Assembly (NCBI RefSeq): GCF_001700435.1
Contig: NZ_LYPC01000028.1
Span: 1-64,000, forward strand
Origin: Paenibacillus pectinilyticus
GTDB lineage: Bacteria; Bacillota; Bacilli; Paenibacillales; NBRC-103111
Length of the DNA stretch: 64,000 nucleotides
Direction: 5' to 3'
The translations under genes and the position numbers were made by a program. The notes under the pieces are model-generated. The model made no database searches. It saw only the letters and a list, made by a program, of their open reading frames with translations, and was not told where the DNA came from. Positions 32,900 through 40,800 of this stretch are shown piece by piece. How positions within the stretch are numbered: the stretch's first letter is position 1; each line of letters opens with the position of its first letter.

Positions 32900-34612
32900 T
32901 TATTTTACTGCATTCTTCGTGTACCACTCGTTGACTTCCTTCGTAATATCATTTCCGCCAAGCTTCTTCCAGCTCTCGACATACTTATCGAATTCGCTTA
33001 CAGGAGCACCCATAATGATTTTGGTATACGTTTCGTCGAGAAGCTTATCAAGCTGAGATCCCTTCTCAATTTGTGTCGCCGTCGGAACACCATAGAACTC
33101 GTTGAAAAACACTTGCTTATTGTCACGAATTTGTCGCGTCATGCCCCAACCGCCATTTTTGGCTGCACGGCTGTCGTACTGCCCCCAATTTGAACCTTTG
33201 GTGGCGTTCGTTGTATCGCCTGCAAAGTACTCCTTGGTTGCCTTAAATACGTCTGCGACATTCTTATAATTTTCATCATCCAGCGTAATTGCGTCTTGTT
33301 TGGCATCCAAAGCCTTGTTAACCTCTGTGTAGATCGTTTCGATTTGCGCAGGATTATAGATTCTTGGCGCGAACCAGTTATACACATACCCGTTTTCAGC
33401 TTTGTTTTTCTCCAGATACTGCTTTTTGCCCATTTCGATGTAGAAGTTAATCATCTTAATCGCAGCTTCCGGATTTTTCGCTTTTTTATTCACTGCAATA
33501 ATGTGGCTCATCCGCACCTTGCCCACCATTGACTTCCCTGGCTGACCATCCAGCGATGGTATTGGATAGGCTTCCCATTCAGCATTCGGATCTTTATCCT
33601 TGTTAATATTAAGCGGCCAGTTCGGATACCACCATTCTCCATACGAAATACCGACTCTGCCGGCAACAATATCTTCAACCACTTTGTTCTCGTCTTTCAG
33701 CGCAAATTCCTTATCTAGGAGACCTTTCTGATACCAGGACTGCAGCTTGGCAAGCGCGGTTTTCGTTTCTGGCTGGATTTCACCAGCTGCAAGCTTGCCG
33801 TCTTTCCCCAAAAGCCAAGCTTTAGGAGCTGTGCCATAGCCGTTAAAAACACCTCTCGCATCAAATCCCCATCCAATAAGAGTTTTCTGCATCGCGATGC
33901 CATACCGATCATTTTTACCCGTTTTACCAGGATCATTTTTGACAAAGGCTTCTGCTATTTTCTCCAAATCGTCAATGGTCTTCGGGGGCTGCAGGTTCAG
34001 ATTGTTCAGCCAATCCTTTCGAATCCACAATAGCTGTGTTGACAAATACGGATCCTCGAAACCTGGAATACCTAACAGCTTGCCATCTGTCGTCGTGGTT
34101 TTCATGGCAAACCCGCCGTCGACCTGCATATATTTCTTTAAAGCGGGGGAAGCATACTTATTATAAGCATCTGTCAGATCTGCCAGCATTCCCTGACTTT
34201 TCAATTTCTCATATTGCAAGGTATCCAAATCCAAGATGTCAGGTAAATCTGCGGAAGCCAGAGCCAGAGAAAACTTTTGTTCGAACTGTTCTGTCGGTAC
34301 GCTCCACAAGTATTTCAGATCAATATTGAGCATCTCTTTCAGATCTTTAATATAGGCATTCTGATCAGGCGTAATTCCCTTTGGCGTCTTCGGATCTTCC
34401 GGTGGGCGGAAGCCTAACACTTCGGTAACAGTGACCGGTTGAGCGTATTTACCCAACGGATCTAAGTTTTCATTTTTGGAAGTACTCGAATTCGTCGTTT
34501 GTGGCGATGTGCTCGCAGGACTTGAAGCGCTTTCATTATTGTTGCTGCATGCTACTAGTGAAGTAGCCATCAGTGAAGTAAGTAGGACAGAACTAACAAG
34601 CTTTTTTTTCAT
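32900..34612 (-). CDS. extracellular sugar-binding lipoprotein (LplA type)
   Basis: 570 residues. Lipoprotein signal: MKKKLVSSVLLTSLMATS, with LVAC as the lipobox, then a Ser/Asn-rich tether. The mature protein is a family-1 solute-binding protein of the large Paenibacillus LplA group (QNAYIKDLKEMLNIDLKYLWSV, LPDILDLDTLQYEKLK, DGKLLGIPGFED, WIRKDWLNNLNLQPPKTIDDLEKIAEAF). It captures an oligosaccharide and delivers it to the two permeases. First gene of the five-gene uptake operon, 146 bases after the response regulator gene, which probably controls it. The start has GGGGGGT upstream. Confidence 0.92.
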   Translation of the reverse strand: MKKKLVSSVLLTSLMATSLVACSNNNESASSPASTSPQTTNSSTSKNENLDPLGKYAQPVTVTEVLGFRPPEDPKTPKGITPDQNAYIKDLKEMLNIDLKYLWSVPTEQFEQKFSLALASADLPDILDLDTLQYEKLKSQGMLADLTDAYNKYASPALKKYMQVDGGFAMKTTTTDGKLLGIPGFEDPYLSTQLLWIRKDWLNNLNLQPPKTIDDLEKIAEAFVKNDPGKTGKNDRYGIAMQKTLIGWGFDARGVFNGYGTAPKAWLLGKDGKLAAGEIQPETKTALAKLQSWYQKGLLDKEFALKDENKVVEDIVAGRVGISYGEWWYPNWPLNINKDKDPNAEWEAYPIPSLDGQPGKSMVGKVRMSHIIAVNKKAKNPEAAIKMINFYIEMGKKQYLEKNKAENGYVYNWFAPRIYNPAQIETIYTEVNKALDAKQDAITLDDENYKNVADVFKATKEYFAGDTTNATKGSNWGQYDSRAAKNGGWGMTRQIRDNKQVFFNEFYGVPTATQIEKGSQLDKLLDETYTKIIMGAPVSEFDKYVESWKKLGGNDITKEVNEWYTKNAVK

Positions 34613-34672
34613 GTTTTACCCCCCACATTTTTTCGAATTGAGAAACTAGAACTATCGGTATGAATCATTGTG

Positions 34673-34691
34673 GTAAAGGCTCGAGCTTTAC
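34673..34691. promoter_or_regulatory. palindrome before the lipoprotein gene, candidate regulator site
   Basis: GTAAAGGCTCGAGCTTTAC, a dyad with one central mismatch, 61-79 bases upstream of the lipoprotein ATG. It lies in the 146-base gap after the YesN-like regulator gene, where the promoter of the operon should be. It could be an operator or the hairpin end of the kinase-regulator transcript; no T run follows. Confidence 0.35.
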
Positions 34692-34758
34692 ACTTCTAAT
34701 TGTAAGGCGGTGGGATAAGCAACCGCTATACTAAACTATTTACATGGTTGCGTTTTGT

Positions 34759-36444
34759 TTACTTCCTCGTTTTATGGATAACAGTTTCCCTAAACTCTTG
34801 AGGCGAAACCTGTTTCATTTTCCGAAAAAACGCCGTGAAATAGGAAGGAGATTCAAAACCCAGCTTCAAAGCAATTTCATTTATCTTCATTTGCATGTCC
34901 CCTAGCATGCCCACCGCCGCTTCCGCCTTGGTTGCATTGATATAATCGGAAAGATTGCGCCCTGTAAGCTGCTTATAGAAACGGGACAGATAGGAAGGAT
35001 TAAAGTAGACCACTTCCGCAATTCTGGCAAGGGAAAGATCTCCGCCCAAGTTTTCGTTAATAAACCTATGAATTCGCTCAACCAATAAATGTTCTCCATT
35101 TTCAACTTGCTCTTTTTTCTCTATGCAAATTTGTTTACCGAGTCCGATATAGTAGGTTTCCACAGTTGTCCAATCCTCGGGAATGTCCATCATGGCAAAA
35201 CTTTCGATACGCATATGATCCTTGGTTCTGTCAGAAATGCTTTGACTATTCATATAGGCCAGAAAGACAAGCACAAACGCATAATACCTTTCTAAACCGA
35301 CAAGGTAATTTTGCGTGGTTTCATTTCTCAAGCTGATTATCAGGTCCTTGCATATCGTTTCTGCTTGCCCTTCATCTCCTTCATCCAGCTTTTTTTCCAA
35401 CAATCGCAACCTTTTGTTAAAATCATCGGAATTAGCAGAAGTTTTCGAAGGTTCATCTTTAAAAAGCCCATTTGCCATACCTAGGTCCATGATGGTCATG
35501 TTTTGAACGGAAACCCATCTCTTCTTGATCATTGCTTTCACAAGCTCAAATTCCTTATGGATGCTGTCCCATTCGACGGCTCCTCTTGAAATGACAAAAG
35601 AAACATCCGTTTGAAGCAAATCGCGGCACGCATTTTGAACCGATTCCAGATTACCTTTTAAATAGGTGATGAGGCCCTTCCAATCGATGACCTCGTCTTC
35701 ACTTTGGAATCTGCCTGCATTGGAATCCAGCTGAATAAACGAAACAGTCATCGAATTTTCGTATACCATATCTTCACTTGTTATCACAGAAGGCCAGTAT
35801 TGCTCTACTAAGTTACGGATGGAATAAAGCGCGTTTCGTTTATTGGCATACGACATACCACTCTCCCAACTGTCGATCTTGCCAACTAGGAGTAAAACAG
35901 GCGCATCCCTATTCAATTTTATGGCTTGTCCAGCAAATAGTTCTTCAGATAACAGGTCGTTTACACTTTCGCCTAATAATAAAGCCTCAAACAATTCTTT
36001 TTTCAATAATGGCGCCATGACTAGCATTTGCTCACGAGCCTTATCAATCATGTCCTTGTTCTTAAGCTCATCCTCGATTTTGGCTAACGCATTTGTGACC
36101 GCGCCGATGACAACCTTATCTTCTTCGGTTTTCAGAATATAACTTTCCACATTTTTTTGAATGGCCGTGTAGACATAATCAAACTCGTTATGCCCCGTCA
36201 AAAAAATAATTTTGCAGGAAGGCCAATAAAATAAAATCTCATCCATGAGCTGTAAGCCATTTTTCTCCGGCATGCGAATATCACTGAGAACAACATCAAT
36301 CTTTGTTTTTTTGATAATGTCAATCGCCTCAAACGCCGAATAGGCCTTGCATATGTCTAGCTCAAGCTCTTCCCTTTCCTGAAACATCTGTACCAGCCCT
36401 TCGACAATTGCCGGTTCGTCGTCAACAATTAAGAGTCTATACAT
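34759..36444 (-). CDS. response regulator with AraC-type DNA-binding domain (YesN-like)
   Basis: 561 residues from ATG 36444 (MYRLLIVDDEPA), which overlaps the kinase stop by 8 bases with GGGGGCGGC upstream. Receiver domain residues 1-120 with VDDEP, VVLSDIRMPEKNG (phospho-Asp) and the SYILKTEE region. A long central part of about 300 residues has no motif I recognise. The AraC domain is at about 455-555: LSLARIAEVVYFNPSYLSRFYKQLTG and INEIALKLGFESPSYFTAFFRKMKQVSPQEF. It should activate the sugar-uptake operon beginning at 34612. Confidence 0.92.
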   Translation of the reverse strand: MYRLLIVDDEPAIVEGLVQMFQEREELELDICKAYSAFEAIDIIKKTKIDVVLSDIRMPEKNGLQLMDEILFYWPSCKIIFLTGHNEFDYVYTAIQKNVESYILKTEEDKVVIGAVTNALAKIEDELKNKDMIDKAREQMLVMAPLLKKELFEALLLGESVNDLLSEELFAGQAIKLNRDAPVLLLVGKIDSWESGMSYANKRNALYSIRNLVEQYWPSVITSEDMVYENSMTVSFIQLDSNAGRFQSEDEVIDWKGLITYLKGNLESVQNACRDLLQTDVSFVISRGAVEWDSIHKEFELVKAMIKKRWVSVQNMTIMDLGMANGLFKDEPSKTSANSDDFNKRLRLLEKKLDEGDEGQAETICKDLIISLRNETTQNYLVGLERYYAFVLVFLAYMNSQSISDRTKDHMRIESFAMMDIPEDWTTVETYYIGLGKQICIEKKEQVENGEHLLVERIHRFINENLGGDLSLARIAEVVYFNPSYLSRFYKQLTGRNLSDYINATKAEAAVGMLGDMQMKINEIALKLGFESPSYFTAFFRKMKQVSPQEFRETVIHKTRK

Positions 36445-38206
36445 CACTGCCGCCCCCATAATTAAAATGAATGATTACTTCTGCTTTAAGCCCGCCGTGT
36501 AGGCTTCTAGAAACAAACACGCCGCTGTTTGGGCCGTACTCCAACTGGATTCGCCTGCAAACATTGATTATGCCTGTCTTTTCAAGAACATGCGAGGAGT
36601 GAAGCAGCTTCTCTTGAAGGGAATGAAGGGAATCATCTGTCAGCTTATTTCCGTCGTCTTCCACACAAATGCACAAACTGTTTTTCTCGCAGGTAACCGT
36701 GATATGAATATTACCACCATGTCGTTCGTTCTCGAAAGCATGTTCAAATGTATTTTCGATAATGGGCTGCAGAATCAGACGCGGCACCATGAGATGCTTA
36801 CAGGCATCCGGAATTTCATTGGCTACGACTTGAATACGATTCGAAAACCTTATATGCTGGATCTCCACATAATCCATCGCATGTCGATATTCCATCGCAA
36901 ACGGCACTTCATCGACTCCGCTTCTTGTAACAAATTGATAATAACTACCCAGCTTCTGAGCTAAGGTTGCAACCCTTTCGTAATCCTTTGCTTTACACAT
37001 CATATAAATATTGAAAAATCCATTGTATAAAAAGTGAGGTTTGATCTGCGACTGCAACTGCTTTAATTCGGAATGCTGCAGCGCTAGCTTTTGTTCAAAA
37101 TTTTGCTGGATGGATTGCTTCAGCTTTTCGATCATCCTGTCGAAGCTCCTATACAGATAACCGAACTCAATGTCATTCTTCGGCCTTATCAAAATATCCA
37201 GGTTATCCGTTTCCAACGTTTTGAACGCCGCAATTAACTCCTTCAAAGGATTGTGAATCATCAGTTTAACTGAAAATGAAAAAACAAGAATAATTGCCAT
37301 CGAGATTATGGACATAATGAGAAGCCAAACATTGAATTTCTTGAGAGACCCTGTGAGTTCATCTTGACTGACATAGGAGAAAAGTGTTAATCCAAGCGTG
37401 CTTATTTGGTTGTAGGTGATCCTGTAGCTTTGATCTCCAAATTTCAAGATTCTACTATCAAAATTTTTGAGGTTCTGCTCCTTTGAAAAGTTATCATGTA
37501 TACGATTCACAATCGCGTCTTCCTGCTTGGCCGATACATAATAACTAAAGTCTTCATTGGTAATAAACGCCCCTGAATAACCATAATTCCCCACAAGTTG
37601 ATCTAGCGTCTTTTCAAGTTTCTTAACGGATAGCTCCAAATAGACAATGACACTAGAATTGTTGCCGGATTCAATAAAAAACAATCTCCCATCCTGATAA
37701 TAAATGGAAGATTCCTTACTATTTGAATATAATTTACTAATTGTTTCATATTCCTGATTCGGCAGCTTATTGATCCCGTTTTGTGTAGAGATCGTTCTTC
37801 CAAATGATTTCATATATACCCCAGTATTCAGCAAATACTCACTCGAGTTCTGTATGGTGGATAAACGTTCCTTCACTCTGTTAACGAGTTGGATCTCTTC
37901 AAATACATCCAGTGTACCTGATAAAAAGTTTAGCTTCTGAAGATCGGAATCATTGACAGCCTGCAGCTGCTGATTTCGAATGAAAGAGATTTGATCATCT
38001 AACTGGTTTGAATAAAATTGCACCTTTGACAAGATTGAATTCGTATACTCCTGTTTAATAAATGATTGCCCCATCATATTCATCAACAGATTTACGAAAT
38101 AGACGGGAATGATCAAAGCAGTAAAAACGATAATCACTTTTTGATACACGTACAATTTGGACAGCCTTGTTGGATTTTTCACATTTCCTCCTGTTAGACA
38201 GTTCAT
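36437..38206 (-). CDS. sensor histidine kinase, YesM-like (HisKA-family HPK7)
   Basis: 589 residues from ATG 38206, with a perfect GGAGGTGA at 7 bases. Two membrane helices (about 24-44 and 305-325 of the protein) flank an extracellular sensing domain of about 260 residues. After a HAMP region (FGYLYRSFDRMIEKLKQS) comes SQIKPHFLYNGFFNIYMM with the phospho-accepting His and RLILQPIIENTFEHAF in the ATPase domain. It probably senses the substrate of the ABC importer in the same locus and signals to the regulator it overlaps. Confidence 0.92.
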   Translation of the reverse strand: MNCLTGGNVKNPTRLSKLYVYQKVIIVFTALIIPVYFVNLLMNMMGQSFIKQEYTNSILSKVQFYSNQLDDQISFIRNQQLQAVNDSDLQKLNFLSGTLDVFEEIQLVNRVKERLSTIQNSSEYLLNTGVYMKSFGRTISTQNGINKLPNQEYETISKLYSNSKESSIYYQDGRLFFIESGNNSSVIVYLELSVKKLEKTLDQLVGNYGYSGAFITNEDFSYYVSAKQEDAIVNRIHDNFSKEQNLKNFDSRILKFGDQSYRITYNQISTLGLTLFSYVSQDELTGSLKKFNVWLLIMSIISMAIILVFSFSVKLMIHNPLKELIAAFKTLETDNLDILIRPKNDIEFGYLYRSFDRMIEKLKQSIQQNFEQKLALQHSELKQLQSQIKPHFLYNGFFNIYMMCKAKDYERVATLAQKLGSYYQFVTRSGVDEVPFAMEYRHAMDYVEIQHIRFSNRIQVVANEIPDACKHLMVPRLILQPIIENTFEHAFENERHGGNIHITVTCEKNSLCICVEDDGNKLTDDSLHSLQEKLLHSSHVLEKTGIINVCRRIQLEYGPNSGVFVSRSLHGGLKAEVIIHFNYGGGSDV

Positions 38207-38273
38207 GGTTCCATCACCTCCCATCATACCAAAAATTCTTGTGGAGGCATCTAATTTGCTTCTATGCTAAAAA

Positions 38274-38313
38274 AAAGAATGCAAGACCCTAATAAAAAGG
38301 CCTTGCATTCTTT
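38274..38313. terminator. terminator after the GcvH-like gene
   Basis: AAAGAATGCAAG (38274-38285) pairs with CTTGCATTCTTT (38302-38313); on the minus strand a run of seven Ts follows. It begins 18 bases after the GcvH-like stop and separates it from the kinase operon. Confidence 0.8.
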
Positions 38314-38331
38314 ACTCTTAAAGCTGAGAAC

Positions 38332-38721
38332 TCAGTCTTCCAGCGAAAACTCACGTTCATACGTTTCCTCTTCCAATAACTGCTCCAGCTCAGATTCTTG
38401 ACTCCACTGAATCATGAATAACCAGCCCTTATCATAGGGAGATTCGTGAATCAACACCGCGGCTCTTTCCAGCAGCCGATTGACTGCTATGATTTTGCCG
38501 GTTAAAGGAGCTAGCAGATCGTGCTCGTCGTCCGCCATAGTCTCAACCGAGCCAATGAATTCTCCTTGTCTCACATGAGCGTCCTGATCTGGGAGATCGA
38601 TAAACACAATCAAGCCCAGCTCGTTAATGGCGTACTCCGTTAACCCGACAACAGCTTTATCTCCGTCTAACCGTATCCAGTAGTGATTTCTTGTATATTT
38701 GATTTGCACCGGCACTGACAC
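38332..38721 (-). CDS. GcvH-like protein lacking the lipoyl-attachment lysine
   Basis: 129 residues from GTG 38721 (GGAGGAATTGGC directly before it), the same length as true GcvH. The fold is clearly GcvH: YTRNHYWIRLDGDKAVVGLTEYAINELG (cf. YTKEHEWV...VRIGITDFAQDQLG), VFIDLPDQDAHVRQGEFIGSVE, then PLTGKIIAVN and YDKGWLFMI. But where GcvH has SVESVKTVSDI, this protein has SVETMADDEHDLL: the lysine is gone and one residue is inserted. It therefore cannot carry lipoate at the normal place. An in-frame ATG at 38769 lies within the ahpC terminator hairpin. It is 84 bases downstream of ahpC on the same strand. Role unknown. Confidence 0.8.
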   Translation of the reverse strand: MSVPVQIKYTRNHYWIRLDGDKAVVGLTEYAINELGLIVFIDLPDQDAHVRQGEFIGSVETMADDEHDLLAPLTGKIIAVNRLLERAAVLIHESPYDKGWLFMIQWSQESELEQLLEEETYEREFSLED

Positions 38722-38741
38722 GCCAATTCCTCCAGACTTAC

Positions 38742-38788
38742 GAAAAAGCTCCTCCACCCGCATTCGCATGAGGGCAAGAGGAGCTTCG
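38742..38788 (-). terminator. terminator between ahpC-type gene and GcvH-like gene
   Basis: On the minus strand GAAGCTCCTC (to 38778) pairs with GAGGAGCTTTTTC (38755-38743) around a long loop, with a TTTTT run. The ribosome binding site of the GcvH-like gene follows within 12 bases, so that gene would be expressed by read-through or by an unseen promoter. Confidence 0.65.
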
Positions 38789-38805
38789 TCATCTTGATAT
38801 CAAAC

Positions 38806-39354
38806 TTATTTAACAACCAAGTTTTTGTCGCCTGGTTTCCAGTTCATTGGGCACAATCCGCCGGATTGTAGCGCTTGAAGCACACGAAGTGTTTCTTCTA
38901 CGCTGCGGCCTACGTCGTTGTGGTTAACAACTTCGTATTTCAATTCGCCTTCTGGATCGATAATGAAAAGTCCGCGAAGTGCGATACCTTCTTCTTCGAT
39001 TAGAACGCCATAGTCACGAGCAACGGATTTCGTAATGTCAGCAGCAAGTGGGAACGCCAATTTGCCAAGACCATTATCGTTAACCGGTGTGTTGATCCAT
39101 GCTTTGTGCGTGTGGATACTATCGATGGAAACACCAAGAATTTCAGTGTCCAATGCTTTGAATTGATCAGCTGCATAGCTAAGTGCAGTGATTTCAGTCG
39201 GACATACGAATGTGAAGTCCAATGGGTAGAAGAAAAGAACTAACCATTTTCCTTTGTAATCAGACAAAGATGCTTTACCAAATGCTGTACCGTCTCCTGT
39301 TGCTGTTTCCATTGTGAAATCAGGAGCTTGTTTACCTACTAAACGTTCTGCCAT
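38806..39354 (-). CDS. ahpC: AhpC/TSA-family 2-Cys peroxiredoxin
   Basis: 182 residues. Peroxidatic Cys in PLDFTFVCPTEITAL and resolving Cys in GGLCPMNWKPGDKNLV; GVSIDSIHTHKAW and the VGRSVEETLRVLQAL helix are typical. It reduces hydrogen and organic peroxides in the cytoplasm. The partner AhpF is not here. The symbol is family-level: the sequence agrees with the alkyl hydroperoxide reductase-like peroxiredoxins of Bacillales (of the YkuU type) as much as with the AhpC of the ahpCF operon. GAGGAGGA precedes the ATG. Upstream are a good promoter and a PerR-box-like palindrome. Confidence 0.9.
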   Translation of the reverse strand: MAERLVGKQAPDFTMETATGDGTAFGKASLSDYKGKWLVLFFYPLDFTFVCPTEITALSYAADQFKALDTEILGVSIDSIHTHKAWINTPVNDNGLGKLAFPLAADITKSVARDYGVLIEEEGIALRGLFIIDPEGELKYEVVNHNDVGRSVEETLRVLQALQSGGLCPMNWKPGDKNLVVK

Positions 39355-39405
39355 GGGTATAATTCCTCCTCAAATCTATCTTAAAATCTATCTTATCCGT
39401 ATAAA

Positions 39406-39434
39406 ATGGTACCATCCACCTACGCGAAAGTCAA
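39406..39434 (-). promoter_or_regulatory. promoter of the ahpC-type gene
   Basis: On the minus strand TTGACT (39434-39429) and TACCAT (39411-39406) with a 17-base spacer, 52 bases from the start codon. Confidence 0.55.
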
Positions 39435-39451
39435 TAATTAGATCGTATACT

Positions 39452-39466
39452 AGATAATAATTATTT
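39452..39466. promoter_or_regulatory. PerR-box-like palindrome
   Basis: AGATAATAATTATTT contains an 11-base perfect dyad ATAATAATTAT and matches the PerR/Fur consensus TTATAATNATTATAA at 11 of 14 defined positions. It lies about 20 bases upstream of the -35 of the peroxiredoxin gene. PerR usually binds at or near the promoter core of peroxide-response genes, so the position is slightly upstream of ideal. Confidence 0.45.
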
Positions 39467-39571
39467 TAATTCATGAAGGTGTTCCTACGAGAGGACCTGC
39501 CGCGTGATTTGAAAAAAAGCTCACACCGCCAAAGCATCTCTGCCTCGAAAGTGCGAGCTTATTTATGATGA

Positions 39572-40651
39572 CTATTTACGCATTGCGTCTACAATCAATT
39601 GACCCATAGCAAGCGTACCAATCGCTGTGCTCTTATCTACCGCGATGTCGCCTGTACGGTGACCTGCATCCAATACTTCTTTCACGGCACGCTCGATGGA
39701 ATCCGCTGCTTCGTGGTAGCCGAAAGTCAAACGGAACATCAAAGCTACGGAAAGGATCGTTGCGATTGGGTTGGAGATGCCTTGACCTGCGATATCAGGT
39801 GCGGAGCCGTGTACCGGCTCGTACAAGCCGAATGCGCCTTCGCCAAGGGAAGCAGATGCTAGCATACCAATTGATCCAGTAAGCATAGCTGCTTCGTCGC
39901 TCAAGATGTCGCCGAACATGTTCTCTGTTACGATAACATCGAAGCTGGACGGACGGCGAAGCAATTGCATCGCACAGTTATCAACCAATACGTGCTCAAG
40001 CTCAACATCTGGGTAGTCAGCCGCGATGCGGTTAACCGTTTCGCGCCATAGGCGGGAAGTTTCAAGTACGTTTGCTTTATCAACAGAAGCAAGCTTCTTG
40101 CGACGCGTTTGTGCAATTTCAAACGCTTGACGCGCAATACGCTCGATTTCAGTTACATTGTATGCACATGTATCAACCGCTTCTTGACCGTTCGCTGTTT
40201 CACGACGGAATTTCTCTCCGAAGTAGATACCGCCAGTCAACTCACGAACGACGATCAAATCCGTGCCTTCAAGAACTTCTGGTTTCAATGTGGAAGCTTC
40301 TTTCAAGCAATCAAAGATGAACGCAGGACGGATGTTGGAGAACAAGCCAAGCGCTTTACGAATGCCGAGAAGACCTGTTTCTGGGCGAAGCTCTTTGGAA
40401 TTGTTGTCCCATTTCGGGCCGCCAACAGCTCCTAGAAGTACCGCATCCGCGGATTGGCAAACTTTTAACGTTTCTTCCGGAAGCGGTGTACCTTTCTCAT
40501 CGATCGCGATACCGCCGAAAAGAGCGTGTTCTGTTTCAAATTGATACCCGAATAATTCTTCGGTACGTTTCAATACTTTTTCTGCTTCTGCAACGACTTC
40601 TGGACCAATACCGTCCCCAGCGATTACAGCAATTTTTTTCACATCAGCCAT
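39572..40651 (-). CDS. leuB: 3-isopropylmalate dehydrogenase
   Basis: 359 residues from ATG 40651 (MADVKKIAVIAGDGIGPEV); ATG 40660 is also possible because the AAGGAG is too close to one and a little far from the other. It oxidises and decarboxylates 3-isopropylmalate to 2-oxoisocaproate in leucine synthesis, with NAD. Visible: LFGGIAIDEKGTPLPEETL, VRELTGGIYFGE, the DKANVLETSRLWR block and GSIGMLASASLGE with GLYEPVHGSAPDIAGQGISNPIATILS. It stands alone, about 7.6 kb past the leuA end, with a ger operon and an aminotransferase between. leuC and leuD are not in the window. Confidence 0.96.
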   Translation of the reverse strand: MADVKKIAVIAGDGIGPEVVAEAEKVLKRTEELFGYQFETEHALFGGIAIDEKGTPLPEETLKVCQSADAVLLGAVGGPKWDNNSKELRPETGLLGIRKALGLFSNIRPAFIFDCLKEASTLKPEVLEGTDLIVVRELTGGIYFGEKFRRETANGQEAVDTCAYNVTEIERIARQAFEIAQTRRKKLASVDKANVLETSRLWRETVNRIAADYPDVELEHVLVDNCAMQLLRRPSSFDVIVTENMFGDILSDEAAMLTGSIGMLASASLGEGAFGLYEPVHGSAPDIAGQGISNPIATILSVALMFRLTFGYHEAADSIERAVKEVLDAGHRTGDIAVDKSTAIGTLAMGQLIVDAMRK

Positions 40652-40750
40652 GACAATCATTCACTCCTTATTTTAGCAAACCTAGTTCGTTTGTGTGTCA
40701 ATCCATATATCCTGACCTCATTGTACCATAAGTTAACATCTTACTTTAGA

Positions 40751-40772
40751 TATAAAAGCTATCGCTTTTATA
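40751..40772 (-). terminator. hairpin after the five-gene ger operon
   Basis: TATAAAAGC (40751-40759) and GCTTTTATA (40764-40772), perfect 9-bp stem, loop TATC. It is 28 bases past the last ger stop. T content lies within the stem, so strength is uncertain. Confidence 0.5.
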
Positions 40773-40800
40773 GGTAACACCTATCAATGTGAAGCCTTAC

